From Burkholderiales bacterium (GTDB taxonomy: Bacteria > Pseudomonadota > Gammaproteobacteria > Burkholderiales > Burkholderiaceae_C), in contig SXSX01000022.1 in NCBI GenBank assembly GCA_005793295.1, forward strand, positions 1 through 8,790: DNA of 8,790 bases, in the 5' to 3' direction. Within the stretch, counting starts at the first letter, position 1, and each line of letters starts with the position of its first letter. A program made the translations under genes and the position numbers. The notes beneath the pieces are model-generated. The model saw only the letters and a list, made by a program, of their open reading frames with translations. It was not told the origin of the DNA and searched no databases. This document shows positions 1-6,381 of this stretch, piece after piece.

Positions 1-857
1 TCCATCATCTGCGTTGCCGTGATCACCACCTTGTCGTACTCGCGAGCGAGTTTGATCATGCGTTTTTGCAACGCGGGAACCGCCGCGTTGCCGACTTCAA
101 CGGCCAAGTCACCCCGGGCCACCATGATGCCGTCACTGGCCAACAAAATTTCGAGAAGTTTGGGGATCGCCTCGGCCCGTTCAATTTTGGCAATCAAGCC
201 GGGCTTGTGGTTGTACTGCGCCGCAGCCACATTACACAGTTGGCGAGCCATTTCCATGTCGGTCGCGTTTTTGGGGAAACTCACCGCCACGTAATCCGCC
301 TGGAAGCTCATCGCGGTTCGAATGTCGTCCATGTCTTTGGCTGTTAAAGCGGGGGCAGTGAGTCCACCGCCTTGCTTGTTAATGCCTTTGTTATTGGATA
401 ACTCGCCGCCGAGTTTGACGGTGGTGTGCACTTGCTGGCCTTTGACGGCGTCCACCGTAATGACGATCAAACCATCATTGAGTAACAACACGTCACCGGC
501 CTTGACTTCGTTGGGCAGGGCCTTGTAGTCCAAGCCCACGGTGTTGATATCACCCAACTCCACGCGGGCTGCGTCAAGGATAAATTTTTGTCCGTGCTCT
601 AAAAAAACCTTACCTTCGGCAAACTTTCCCACGCGAATTTTGGGGCCTTGCAGATCGGCCATGATGGCCACTTCACGGCCAGCGCGTTTGGCTGCTTCGC
701 GAACCAAGGTGGCGCGGTCGATATGGTCTTGTGCTTTGCCGTGGCTAAAGTTCAAGCGCACCACGTTGACGCCCGCACGTATCATTTCCTCTAACAGTGC
801 GGGGTCGCTGGAAGCGGGACCCAAAGTGGCGACGATTTTGGTGGCGCGTTGGGACAT
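1..857 (-). CDS. pyk: Pyruvate kinase, N-terminal part (3' end outside window)
   Basis: Converts phosphoenolpyruvate and ADP to pyruvate and ATP, the last step of glycolysis, in the cytosol. The frame is open from the ATG at 857-855 to the window edge and gives 285 residues; family members are about 470-480 aa, so about 190 C-terminal residues are missing. Visible motifs are KIVATLGPASS (7-17), VVRLNFSHG with R34, N36 and S38 (32-40), ADLQGPKIR (67-75), LIAKIERAEA with catalytic K224 and metal ligand E226 (221-230), VARGDLAVEVG with metal ligand D250 (246-256), and ITATQMM at the truncation. The start is supported by AGGAGA seven bases upstream on the minus strand. The gene lies 77 bp downstream of mnmA in the same direction and could be cotranscribed or have its own promoter in that gap. 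Identity is near certain; I do not assign the pykA or pykF subtype. Confidence 0.97.
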   Translation of the reverse strand, partial: MSQRATKIVATLGPASSDPALLEEMIRAGVNVVRLNFSHGKAQDHIDRATLVREAAKRAGREVAIMADLQGPKIRVGKFAEGKVFLEHGQKFILDAARVELGDINTVGLDYKALPNEVKAGDVLLLNDGLIVITVDAVKGQQVHTTVKLGGELSNNKGINKQGGGLTAPALTAKDMDDIRTAMSFQADYVAVSFPKNATDMEMARQLCNVAAAQYNHKPGLIAKIERAEAIPKLLEILLASDGIMVARGDLAVEVGNAAVPALQKRMIKLAREYDKVVITATQMM

Positions 858-874
858 GTGGAAGTCTCCTGGTT

Positions 875-894
875 CTTGGTATAGCTAAGCCAAG
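875..894. repeat. Imperfect palindrome in the mnmA-pyk gap
   Basis: CTTGG (875-879) and CCAAG (890-894) form 5-bp inverted arms around a palindromic TAGCTA core (882-887), with two mismatched positions between arms and core. It lies between the mnmA stop and the pyk ribosome binding site. Read on the minus strand it also contains TATACC, a weak -10-like hexamer for pyk, but I see no convincing -35. It could be an operator or chance; no T-run follows it, so it does not look like an intrinsic terminator. Confidence 0.3.
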
Positions 895-934
895 CCATTC
901 TCACACGGAACACCTGGCCCCCGCTGCGTTGAAG

Positions 935-2107
935 TTACAGAGCTGCCTCAACTTGCTGTGCAGCTTCGATCACACCGCCGCCCAAACACACGTCCCCATC
1001 GTAGACAACGGCTGATTGTCCTGGCGTGACCGCCCACTGCGGATCAGGAAATTGCAAGGTGAAGCCTGCTGCGCTTTCGTTGTGCAACTGCGTGGCAGCA
1101 TCTTCCTGGCGGTAGCGGGTTTTGGCGCCCAAGCTGGCGCGGGGCTCGGGGGCGCTGCCGGATACCCAGCTGGCGTCAAGCGCACTCAAGGTGCGGGAGA
1201 GCAGCCACGGGTGGTCGTGGCCCTGCACTACCCACAAGGTATTGGTTTGCAAGTCTTTGCGGGCCACAAACCACGGCGTATGTTCCCCGCCGCCCTTTTG
1301 CGCCCCTTTGGCTTTGAGCCCGCCAATTCCTAAACCTTGGCGTTGCCCGAGGGTATAAAAAGACAGGCCCACATGTTGCCCAATCGTTTGGCCGTTGGGG
1401 TTTTTGATGGGGCCGGGCTCCATCGCGATATAGCGATTTAAGAACTCCCGAAACGGCCGCTCGCCAATAAAACATATCCCCGTGGAGTCTTTCTTTTTGG
1501 CGTTGGGTAATCCAATTTCGTCGGCAATGCGGCGCACTTCTGTTTTGTGCAACTCACCCACTGGAAACCATGTTTTAGAAAGTTGCGCTTGGTTTAAGCG
1601 GTGTAAAAAATAACTCTGGTCTTTGGACGCATCGTGCCCCTTCAACAACTCAAAGCAATCGGTTGGTTCGTTATGGCGCACGCGGGCGTAGTGTCCGGTG
1701 GCAATTTTTTCAGCGCCAAGACGCATCGCGTGGTCTAAAAATGCTTTGAATTTGATTTCTGCATTACACAAAATATCGGGGTTGGGCGTGCGCCCAGCCT
1801 GGTATTCGCGCACGAACTCTGCAAACACGCGGTCTTTGTAATCGGTTGCAAAGTTCACGTGCTCAATTTCAATGCCCAACACATCAGCGACCGCAGCGGC
1901 ATCCACAAAATCGATATTGGAGGTGCAGTAACCCGGATCAGCCTGCGCACCCGTTGCGTCCGCAGGGCGGTCATCGTCTTCCCAATTTTTCATGAAGATG
2001 CCGATGACTTCGTGGCCTTGTTGTTTGAGCAAGTAGGCAGTCACGGCAGAGTCCACCCCGCCGCTCAAACCGACGACCACCCTCTTTTTCTGCCCCTGTT
2101 GTTTCAT
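935..2107 (-). CDS. mnmA: tRNA-specific 2-thiouridylase MnmA
   Basis: MnmA adenylates and thiolates the wobble uridine U34 of tRNA(Lys), tRNA(Glu) and tRNA(Gln) to give 2-thiouridine, using persulfide sulfur relayed from IscS. The 390-aa product (E. coli 368 aa) has the N-type ATP-pyrophosphatase P-loop SGGVDS (15-20), FMKNWEDDD (38-46), TPNPDILCN with catalytic Cys114, GHYAR (138-142), and DSTGICFIGERPF with the second catalytic Cys212. These Cys residues correspond to Cys102 and Cys199 in E. coli. LSFYTLGQRQGLGIGG (248-263) is the usual start of the C-terminal part. The ATG start fits the family N-terminus (KKRVVVGLSGG), although the upstream Shine-Dalgarno is weak. It begins nine bases after the nudJ stop, which suggests cotranscription and possibly translational coupling. 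All expected catalytic residues are present. Confidence 0.97.
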   Translation of the reverse strand: MKQQGQKKRVVVGLSGGVDSAVTAYLLKQQGHEVIGIFMKNWEDDDRPADATGAQADPGYCTSNIDFVDAAAVADVLGIEIEHVNFATDYKDRVFAEFVREYQAGRTPNPDILCNAEIKFKAFLDHAMRLGAEKIATGHYARVRHNEPTDCFELLKGHDASKDQSYFLHRLNQAQLSKTWFPVGELHKTEVRRIADEIGLPNAKKKDSTGICFIGERPFREFLNRYIAMEPGPIKNPNGQTIGQHVGLSFYTLGQRQGLGIGGLKAKGAQKGGGEHTPWFVARKDLQTNTLWVVQGHDHPWLLSRTLSALDASWVSGSAPEPRASLGAKTRYRQEDAATQLHNESAAGFTLQFPDPQWAVTPGQSAVVYDGDVCLGGGVIEAAQQVEAAL

Positions 2108-2116
2108 GGGCAGATT

Positions 2117-2620
2117 TTAGGTGCGCGGCTTGTAAACGCTGGGGTCGGTTATCAAAAGCTCCAAGGGGTAGCGTCGTCCCACTAAATAATCTTCCATGCA
2201 CTGCACCACCGCCGCGCTGCGATGGCGCTGCTTACTGGCCCGCACTTCGTCGGGGCTCATCCACAGGGTGCGAATAATTCCACGGTCTAAAGGCCGATGG
2301 GAATCCCATTCTCCTAAAGTGCCGCAAAACGCAAAGCGCAAATAGGTGATGTCTTCGCCGTGCGGTTGGGCAGCGCTGGCAGAACGCTCAAAGCGCGACA
2401 AATACACACCCACTAACGCCGTCGGTGTAAACGCATAAGCCGTCTCTTCTAAAGCTTCCCGCGCACAGGCTTGCGCCGGAGATTCACCCGGATCAAGATG
2501 GCCTGCCGGATTATTGAGGCGCACACCTTCGGGCGTGTGTTCTTCCACCAACAAGAATTTTCCATCGCGCTCAATAATGGCCGCGACTGTTGCGCTTGGT
2601 TTCCAGCGCTGGGTTGCCAT
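2117..2620 (-). CDS. nudJ: Nudix hydrolase, NudJ-like
   Basis: A 167-aa Nudix-superfamily pyrophosphohydrolase. The Nudix box runs from about residue 40 to 62 and has G40, E46, R54, E55, E58 and E59 in the expected spacing (GX5EX7REUXEE). The usual glycine after EET is alanine (A61). The N-terminus (WKPSATVAAIIERDGKFLLV) and the C-terminal RYPLELL segment match what I recall of E. coli NudJ (YmfB, 153 aa), which hydrolyses thiamine diphosphate, HMP diphosphate and nucleoside di/triphosphates. Gene order supports this: nudJ precedes mnmA in E. coli as here. Its ATG shares one base with the TGA of the upstream DUF1289 gene (TGATG), so translation is probably coupled. Nudix membership is certain; substrate range is inferred from NudJ and was not tested. 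Confidence 0.9.
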   Translation of the reverse strand: MATQRWKPSATVAAIIERDGKFLLVEEHTPEGVRLNNPAGHLDPGESPAQACAREALEETAYAFTPTALVGVYLSRFERSASAAQPHGEDITYLRFAFCGTLGEWDSHRPLDRGIIRTLWMSPDEVRASKQRHRSAAVVQCMEDYLVGRRYPLELLITDPSVYKPRT

Positions 2621-3045
2621 CAGTGCTCCACCGGCACCCGCCCGTCGGCTGCGCGTTCTGCATATTTGTTAAATCGCCAGGCGTTGGACTCGATGCTGAT
2701 ACGCCGCCACGTTCCGCGCTTTTCAGCCGGACTCATTTGCGGCCAATGCTGTACTTCCCAAAAACTGCGGCCACAGCCTTTGCACTCTTGGTCGCCTTGA
2801 CTGGTAGAACAAATTGCGATGCACGGTGTATCAGGCGTGCTGGCATACCACTCTAGCCAAGCCTCATGTGCGTTATTTGGCATGCTCTTTTCATCGGCTT
2901 CGGTTTCACGGTGAAAAACCAACAGCGCATATACCTCGGCCAGCGCCCGCGTAGGCGCGGGCAGCGCTACGCCGTCGGGGGAAGGGCTTTGAACGCGCCA
3001 GTAATTGATGGCCGACTCGATATCGGTAATGTGAATGCCCGCCAT
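2620..3045 (-). CDS. DUF3717/DUF1289 zinc-ribbon-like protein
   Basis: A 141-aa protein with two recognisable parts. Residues 1 to about 50 resemble DUF3717 (ITDIESAINYWRVQSPS at 6-22, then ALAEVYALLVFHR at 34-46). Residues about 72-120 resemble DUF1289, the YdhL type: TPCIAIC, then CKGCGRSF, EVQHWPQMSPAEKR and TWRRI. Four cysteines (75, 79, 88, 91) in a C-x3-C...C-x2-C pattern suggest a small metal (Zn or Fe-S) site. The function of neither family is established. No signal peptide or membrane helix is visible, so it is probably cytosolic. The ATG start has AAAAGG seven to eight bases upstream (minus strand). It is first in the likely operon with nudJ and mnmA, sharing one base with nudJ. A link to tRNA or nucleotide metabolism is suggested only by position. 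Confidence 0.85.
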   Translation of the reverse strand: MAGIHITDIESAINYWRVQSPSPDGVALPAPTRALAEVYALLVFHRETEADEKSMPNNAHEAWLEWYASTPDTPCIAICSTSQGDQECKGCGRSFWEVQHWPQMSPAEKRGTWRRISIESNAWRFNKYAERAADGRVPVEH

Positions 3046-3144
3046 GAAAACCTTTTTGAAGAGCAGCGATCATAGCCGTCCTGCTGTGATTTCCATTGGT
3101 TCGGCATTGATAAACAACGCCCTACAAACCCCATGGCTTTCGGC

Positions 3145-3168
3145 GTATTCTTTAAAGTTTAGAATACA
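3145..3168 (+). promoter_or_regulatory. Inverted repeat over a candidate terC promoter
   Basis: GTATTCT (3145-3151) and AGAATAC (3161-3167) are perfect 7-bp inverted arms separated by nine bases. The right arm overlaps TAGAAT (3160-3165), a 5/6 match to a sigma-70 -10 hexamer pointing toward terC. No good -35 is visible (the best placed is near 3137-3143, CTTTCGG). The dyad lies in the only divergent gap between the DUF3717 gene and terC, where an operator is plausible. The promoter assignment is inference; the repeat itself is plain in the sequence. Confidence 0.35.
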
Positions 3169-3169
3169 C

Positions 3170-3186
3170 AAGAGGATTGGCCTCTT
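3170..3186 (+). repeat. Short hairpin in the terC leader
   Basis: AAGAGG (3170-3175), a five-base loop ATTGG and CCTCTT (3181-3186) form a perfect 6-bp stem ending 20 bases before the terC ATG. Only TTAATTAC follows, so it is not a convincing terminator. It sequesters the only purine-rich AGAGG upstream of terC, but that AGAGG is too far from the start to be its ribosome binding site. It may be an RNA leader structure; significance is uncertain. Confidence 0.35.
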
Positions 3187-3206
3187 AATTACTGGTATTT
3201 CGACAT

Positions 3207-3908
3207 ATGGAACTGTTTTCAAACGGCTGGTGGTCTGCACTGCTAGCGATTGTGATGATCGACTTAGTGCTCGCAGGCGACAACGCCATTGTGATTGCCC
3301 TAGCGGCCCGCAACCTTCCTGAAAAACTCAAACGCAAAGCCATCATTTGGGGAACTGTGGGCGCTATCACAGTGCGCTCTGCAATGACGGTCGGCGTAGT
3401 TTGGTTATTGCAAATCCCGGGACTCATGCTCGTTGGCGGTTTGGGCTTGGTCTGGGTGGCTTACCAACTTTTGGCCGAACAAAGCGGTGAGGCCGACCAC
3501 GGACCTGGTGCCACTACGTTTATGGGCGCTATGAAAACGATTGTGGTGGCGGACGCTTTGATGGGCGTAGACAACGTACTTGGCGTTGCAGGCGCAGCCC
3601 ATGGCGCTTTTGATCTGGTGATCATCGGCTTGTTAATTAGCATTCCCATTGTTGTTTTTGGCAGCTCGGTCGTACTTAAATTGGTGGAACGTTTTCCGAT
3701 CATCATTCAACTCGGCGCTGCCGTGTTGGCCTTGACTGCGGCCAAGATGATCGTCTCCGAACCCTTCCTCATCGATTACTTTGGTAGCAGTCGGGGCCCT
3801 ATAGATACCGCTCAACAAGCAGCTCGCTGGGGGGTTTACGCCGTCACGGTCGCTGGCGTGTTGGCAGCTGGTTGGTGGAGCCAACGCCGAAGCCAAAGCC
3901 AAGACTAG
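3207..3908 (+). CDS. TerC/YjbE-family integral membrane protein
   Basis: A 233-aa, mostly hydrophobic protein of the TerC superfamily (YjbE-like branch). The diagnostic acidic motif is in the first helix, DLVLAGDNAIVIALA (19-33), and is repeated in the second half as DALMGVDNVLGVAGA (116-130). This gives the family's internal twofold repeat with buried Asp residues. About seven membrane helices are predicted by eye, with a soluble loop around 90-105 (EQSGEADHGPG) and a short charged C-terminus (SQRRSQSQD). TerC-type proteins are linked to metal ion export, notably Mn2+, and to metallation of exported enzymes. The specific role here is inferred from the family. The ATG is the first possible start after an in-frame TAA at 3186-3188; no strong Shine-Dalgarno precedes it. 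It is divergent from the DUF3717-nudJ-mnmA operon and followed by a 32-bp palindrome. Confidence 0.92.
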   Translation: MELFSNGWWSALLAIVMIDLVLAGDNAIVIALAARNLPEKLKRKAIIWGTVGAITVRSAMTVGVVWLLQIPGLMLVGGLGLVWVAYQLLAEQSGEADHGPGATTFMGAMKTIVVADALMGVDNVLGVAGAAHGAFDLVIIGLLISIPIVVFGSSVVLKLVERFPIIIQLGAAVLALTAAKMIVSEPFLIDYFGSSRGPIDTAQQAARWGVYAVTVAGVLAAGWWSQRRSQSQD

Positions 3909-3917
3909 CCCCTTGCC

Positions 3918-3949
3918 CAGCCGTTAAAGGGTTAACCCTTTAACGGCTG
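3918..3949. repeat. Perfect 32-bp palindrome after terC
   Basis: CAGCCGTTAAAGGG (3918-3931) is followed by TTAA and then CCCTTTAACGGCTG (3936-3949). The whole 32-bp block is identical to its reverse complement, with GTTAAC at its centre. In RNA it would form a 14-bp stem with a TTAA loop. It begins nine bases after the terC stop and ends just before the yvlD-like start. No T-run follows on the plus strand (CTATGCTGG) or on the minus strand (GGCAAGG), so it is not a textbook intrinsic terminator. It could be a terminator of atypical form, a 3'-end stabilising hairpin or a protein-binding dyad. Confidence 0.6.
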
Positions 3950-3963
3950 CTATGCTGGGACGC

Positions 3964-4314
3964 ATGAAGCTTTTAATGAAATGGCTGCTTTCGGCGGTCG
4001 CTCTTCTTGCTGTGGCGCACCTTTACAACGGGGTGCAGGTGAATAACTTCGGCTCCGCTCTCATAGCCGCTTTCGTTTTGGGAATGTTCAACACGCTGCT
4101 GCGGCCCGTGTTGGTGGTTCTGACCTTTCCTGTCACCGTTTTGTCGCTGGGCTTGTTTTTGTTTGTGATCAACGCGCTCATGTTTTGGTCCGCCGCTGGG
4201 GTGTTAGACGGTTTTACGGTCTCGGGTTTTAGCGCCGCGCTGATCGGCTCCCTGATTTACACCCTGCTCGGTATCGTCATCAACTCAGCGCTCGACCGCC
4301 TGTTCGCGCGTTAG
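3964..4314 (+). CDS. YvlD-like small membrane protein (phage holin family 4 fold)
   Basis: A 116-aa protein with four hydrophobic segments (about 3-20, 26-46, 52-72 and 86-108). It resembles the YvlD / 'phage holin family' (PF04020-type) proteins of many bacterial chromosomes: NNFGSALIAAFVLGMFNT, then LLRPVLVVLTFPVTVLSLGL, then FLFVINALMF. Despite the family name, nothing suggests a prophage or lysis function here; the cellular role is not known. I chose the ATG at 3964 because GGGA lies just upstream with normal spacing. An in-frame ATG at 3952 would add four residues (MLGR) but sits right against the palindrome without a ribosome binding site. The 3' end overlaps the convergent bepA-like gene by 30 bp. 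It follows terC on the same strand, so the two may be cotranscribed if the palindrome does not stop transcription. Confidence 0.88.
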   Translation: MKLLMKWLLSAVALLAVAHLYNGVQVNNFGSALIAAFVLGMFNTLLRPVLVVLTFPVTVLSLGLFLFVINALMFWSAAGVLDGFTVSGFSAALIGSLIYTLLGIVINSALDRLFAR

Positions 4315-5835
4315 CTGCAAAACTTCGCGAGCGCGGGTGTCCACAATCGCCGCCTCAATGTGGTCAGGTCCCATGGGACCCCAATTTCCACTTCGTACCA
4401 AGTCTTGCGCAGCCCGCAGCCGAGCTAAGGCGGAAGCGTAATCGAGCTGCAAAAGATCGACCTGCGCCTGAGCGCGAACGGCTGCCACATTGCGCCCCTG
4501 CGCGGTGTACGCTGCCGCAAGCAGGCCCCAGCCCATGGCGTCACGCGGGTGGTCAATCACCCAAGCACGTAAGGCTTGCGCCGCTTGCTCAATGACTGCG
4601 GGCTGCGCCAAAAGGGTTTGCGCCTGGGCTCGCAAAAATCGCTCGGCGCGGCTTGTAGAAGGCAAGTCACTTTGCAAAACCGTTAAGACCCGCGCTGCAT
4701 CACCTTGGGTAAGCGCAATTTCTGCATCCAACAGCTTCGCCAAGCGCTCGGCAGCGAGGTTGCCTTGCACCCGCACTCGGAGTTGGTCGGACAAAGTTTT
4801 TGCCAATGCGTAATCGCGCAGTTTCAAGGCCGCAAACGCACCTCCGTATAAAGCTACAGCCTGCTGAGCAGGGGGCTTGGCACTCAATACTGCCGGCTTC
4901 AAATCACCCTGCCAAACACGCAGAGCGTCAACCCCACCATTTGACAACACGCGGGCTCGCGCCCCAATCAAAGCGGGCTCTAGGTCTTGCGCAGACCATA
5001 AGGGCGCAGGACTCACTGCAGCCGAATTGCTTCCACTCGACGACCCAGGCAAAGGCATGCGGTTTTGCATATCCGAAATACGTTCGGTGGTGAGCGGGTG
5101 GCTACGCAAATACGCAAAACCTCCGCTGTCGTTGAGGCGGTTGGACTGCTGCAGTTTTTCAAACATACCGACAAACCCTTGGGCTGCAAAGCCCGCTTCG
5201 GTCATCACACCAAAGCCCACCCGGTCAGCCTCGCGCTCCATATCGCGCGAATAGTTCAGCTGGCTTTGGACTGCCAGCGCTTGGCCACCGGTGATCATGG
5301 CGTTGGCCGCTTGACCGTTGTTTGCACTTTTGCTCGCGGCCAAAATCCCCAAAATCATCGCGCCCATGACCCATGGTGCTTGGGCGTTTTGGTGTGCGAT
5401 ATTGCGGGCAATATGGCGCTGCGTCACATGGCTGAGTTCATGGGCTAATACAGACGCCAACTCATCGCGGCTACTTACCACGCCGACCAGCCCCAAATGC
5501 AAACCTAAATACGCGCCGGGCAAGGCAAACGCATTGACCGACCGATCCCGCCCGAGCAATATTTCCCAAGCATACGTGTCAGCCAAGTCTTGGGGTAAGT
5601 CACCGCGTTTTTTCGCTGACACGAGCAATGGCTGCCAAATACTCTGCACGTAATCCATCACTACCGGGTCTTCTAAATAGTCCGCATCGCGGTACAGGCT
5701 GCGGGCAATACTGTCACCCAAGCGGCGCTCTTGCGCAGGCGACATTTCTGCGCCATCGCCGAGGTTAGGCAGCGCAGACGAAGTACTGCCAGCAACCACC
5801 AAAACAGCCGCCAGCCAAGCTTTGAAAACATTCAT
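4285..5835 (-). CDS. bepA: BepA-like periplasmic M48 metalloprotease with TPR C-terminus
   Basis: A 516-aa protein (E. coli BepA 487 aa) with an N-terminal signal peptide (MNVFKAWLAAVLVVAGSTSSA, cleavage probably near residue 21). The M48 peptidase domain spans about 30-265, with zinc motif HELSH (132-136), the downstream ligand motif EREAD (200-204), and SHPLT with H246, at the position of the regulatory histidine reported for E. coli BepA. The C-terminal half is Ala/Leu-rich, consistent with TPR repeats (around 310-500). BepA in E. coli assists assembly of outer-membrane LptD and degrades stalled outer-membrane proteins in the periplasm; I infer the same role. The upstream Shine-Dalgarno is poor (GGGG only two bases from the ATG), but no alternative start is better. 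It is divergent from moaC across 54 bp and convergent with the yvlD-like gene, overlapping it tail to tail. Confidence 0.93.
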   Translation of the reverse strand: MNVFKAWLAAVLVVAGSTSSALPNLGDGAEMSPAQERRLGDSIARSLYRDADYLEDPVVMDYVQSIWQPLLVSAKKRGDLPQDLADTYAWEILLGRDRSVNAFALPGAYLGLHLGLVGVVSSRDELASVLAHELSHVTQRHIARNIAHQNAQAPWVMGAMILGILAASKSANNGQAANAMITGGQALAVQSQLNYSRDMEREADRVGFGVMTEAGFAAQGFVGMFEKLQQSNRLNDSGGFAYLRSHPLTTERISDMQNRMPLPGSSSGSNSAAVSPAPLWSAQDLEPALIGARARVLSNGGVDALRVWQGDLKPAVLSAKPPAQQAVALYGGAFAALKLRDYALAKTLSDQLRVRVQGNLAAERLAKLLDAEIALTQGDAARVLTVLQSDLPSTSRAERFLRAQAQTLLAQPAVIEQAAQALRAWVIDHPRDAMGWGLLAAAYTAQGRNVAAVRAQAQVDLLQLDYASALARLRAAQDLVRSGNWGPMGPDHIEAAIVDTRAREVLQLTREQAVER

Positions 5836-5841
5836 ACCCCG

Positions 5842-5880
5842 TATGATGCACTCGAACCGTTAAGACTTTGTAAACTTTGT
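5842..5880 (+). promoter_or_regulatory. Candidate moaC promoter and tandem repeat in bepA-moaC gap
   Basis: TATGAT (5842-5847) is a 5/6 match to the sigma-70 -10 hexamer toward moaC. A -35-like TTGAAA (5822-5827) is spaced only 14 bases away, inside the first bepA codons, so the promoter is weak or the match accidental. Two copies of ACTTTGT (5865-5871 and 5874-5880) lie in tandem with a 9-base period just before moaC. The gap is only 54 bp and must carry the signals for both divergent genes. moaC has no clear Shine-Dalgarno (GAAATTTCT precedes the ATG). Confidence 0.25.
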
Positions 5881-5889
5881 GAAATTTCT

Positions 5890-6381
5890 ATGAGCACACT
5901 CACCCACTTTGACAGCCAAGGCATGGCCCACATGGTCGATGTTGCCGACAAAGCCAGCACCAAACGCACCGCCATTGCCACCGGCCACATTGAAATGTTG
6001 CCCGCTACCCGCGCCCTGATTGAAAGCGGCAGCGCCAAAAAAGGCGACGTCCTAGGCATTGCCCGCGTTGCCGCCATCATGGCCGCAAAAAAAACCAGCG
6101 AACTCATCCCCTTGTGCCACCCCTTGGCGCTGACCCATGTGGGAATAGAGCTCACCGTCATTACCCGTGAAAGTACAGGTTTTGACGGCGTGCGCTGTAC
6201 CGCCACCGTCGAAACCGTTGGCCCCACCGGCGTCGAGATGGAAGCCCGTACCGCCGTTCAAGTCGCCTGACTTACCATGTACGACATGTGCAAAGCCGTA
6301 GACCGTGGCATGACGATGAACGGGATTACCTTGCGGGAAAAGCATGGGGGCAAGAGCGGAAGTTTTGTGAATGCAACCTGA
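5890..6381 (+). pseudogene. moaC: moaC interrupted by an in-frame TGA at codon 127
   Basis: Cyclic pyranopterin monophosphate synthase, which with MoaA turns GTP into cPMP, the first stage of molybdenum cofactor synthesis. The start MSTLTHFDSQGMAHMVDV matches the family N-terminus; K51 (KKGDV), LIPLCHPLALT with H77 and TGVEMEA (114-119) follow. The frame then meets TGA at 6268-6270 (codon 127). It continues without any shift as LTMYDMCKAVDRGM, EKHGGKSG and a normal TGA at 6379-6381. Read through, the protein would be 163 aa (E. coli 161). The stop therefore replaces one residue, aligned with an Ala in E. coli MoaC. The 126-aa product would lack D132 and K135, equivalent to catalytic D128 and K131. 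This may be a true nonsense mutation, a base error or readthrough. Other genes here use TGA as a normal stop, so recoding of the whole genome is excluded. Confidence 0.9.

Noticed and set aside
541..888. 115-aa plus-strand open frame
   Set aside because: It is antisense to the pyruvate kinase coding region, which explains this stretch fully with conserved motifs.
3952..3963. ATG at 3952 as the start of the yvlD-like gene
   Set aside because: It has no ribosome binding site and directly abuts the palindrome; the ATG at 3964 has GGGA at a suitable distance and fits the usual short N-terminus.
3964..4314. Prophage or lysis module because of the 'phage holin family' label
   Set aside because: No endolysin, spanin or other phage gene is nearby; YvlD-like proteins are common chromosomal genes.
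6268..6300. TGA in moaC as a selenocysteine codon with a downstream SECIS hairpin
   Set aside because: A small hairpin CATGT-ACG-ACATG (6276-6288) follows the TGA, but its loop is not the bacterial SECIS type and its bases simply encode the conserved TMYDM residues. MoaC is not a known selenoprotein.
5890..6381. Programmed frameshift or sequencing indel in moaC
   Set aside because: Both halves are in the same reading frame and no base is gained or lost; only one codon is a stop.
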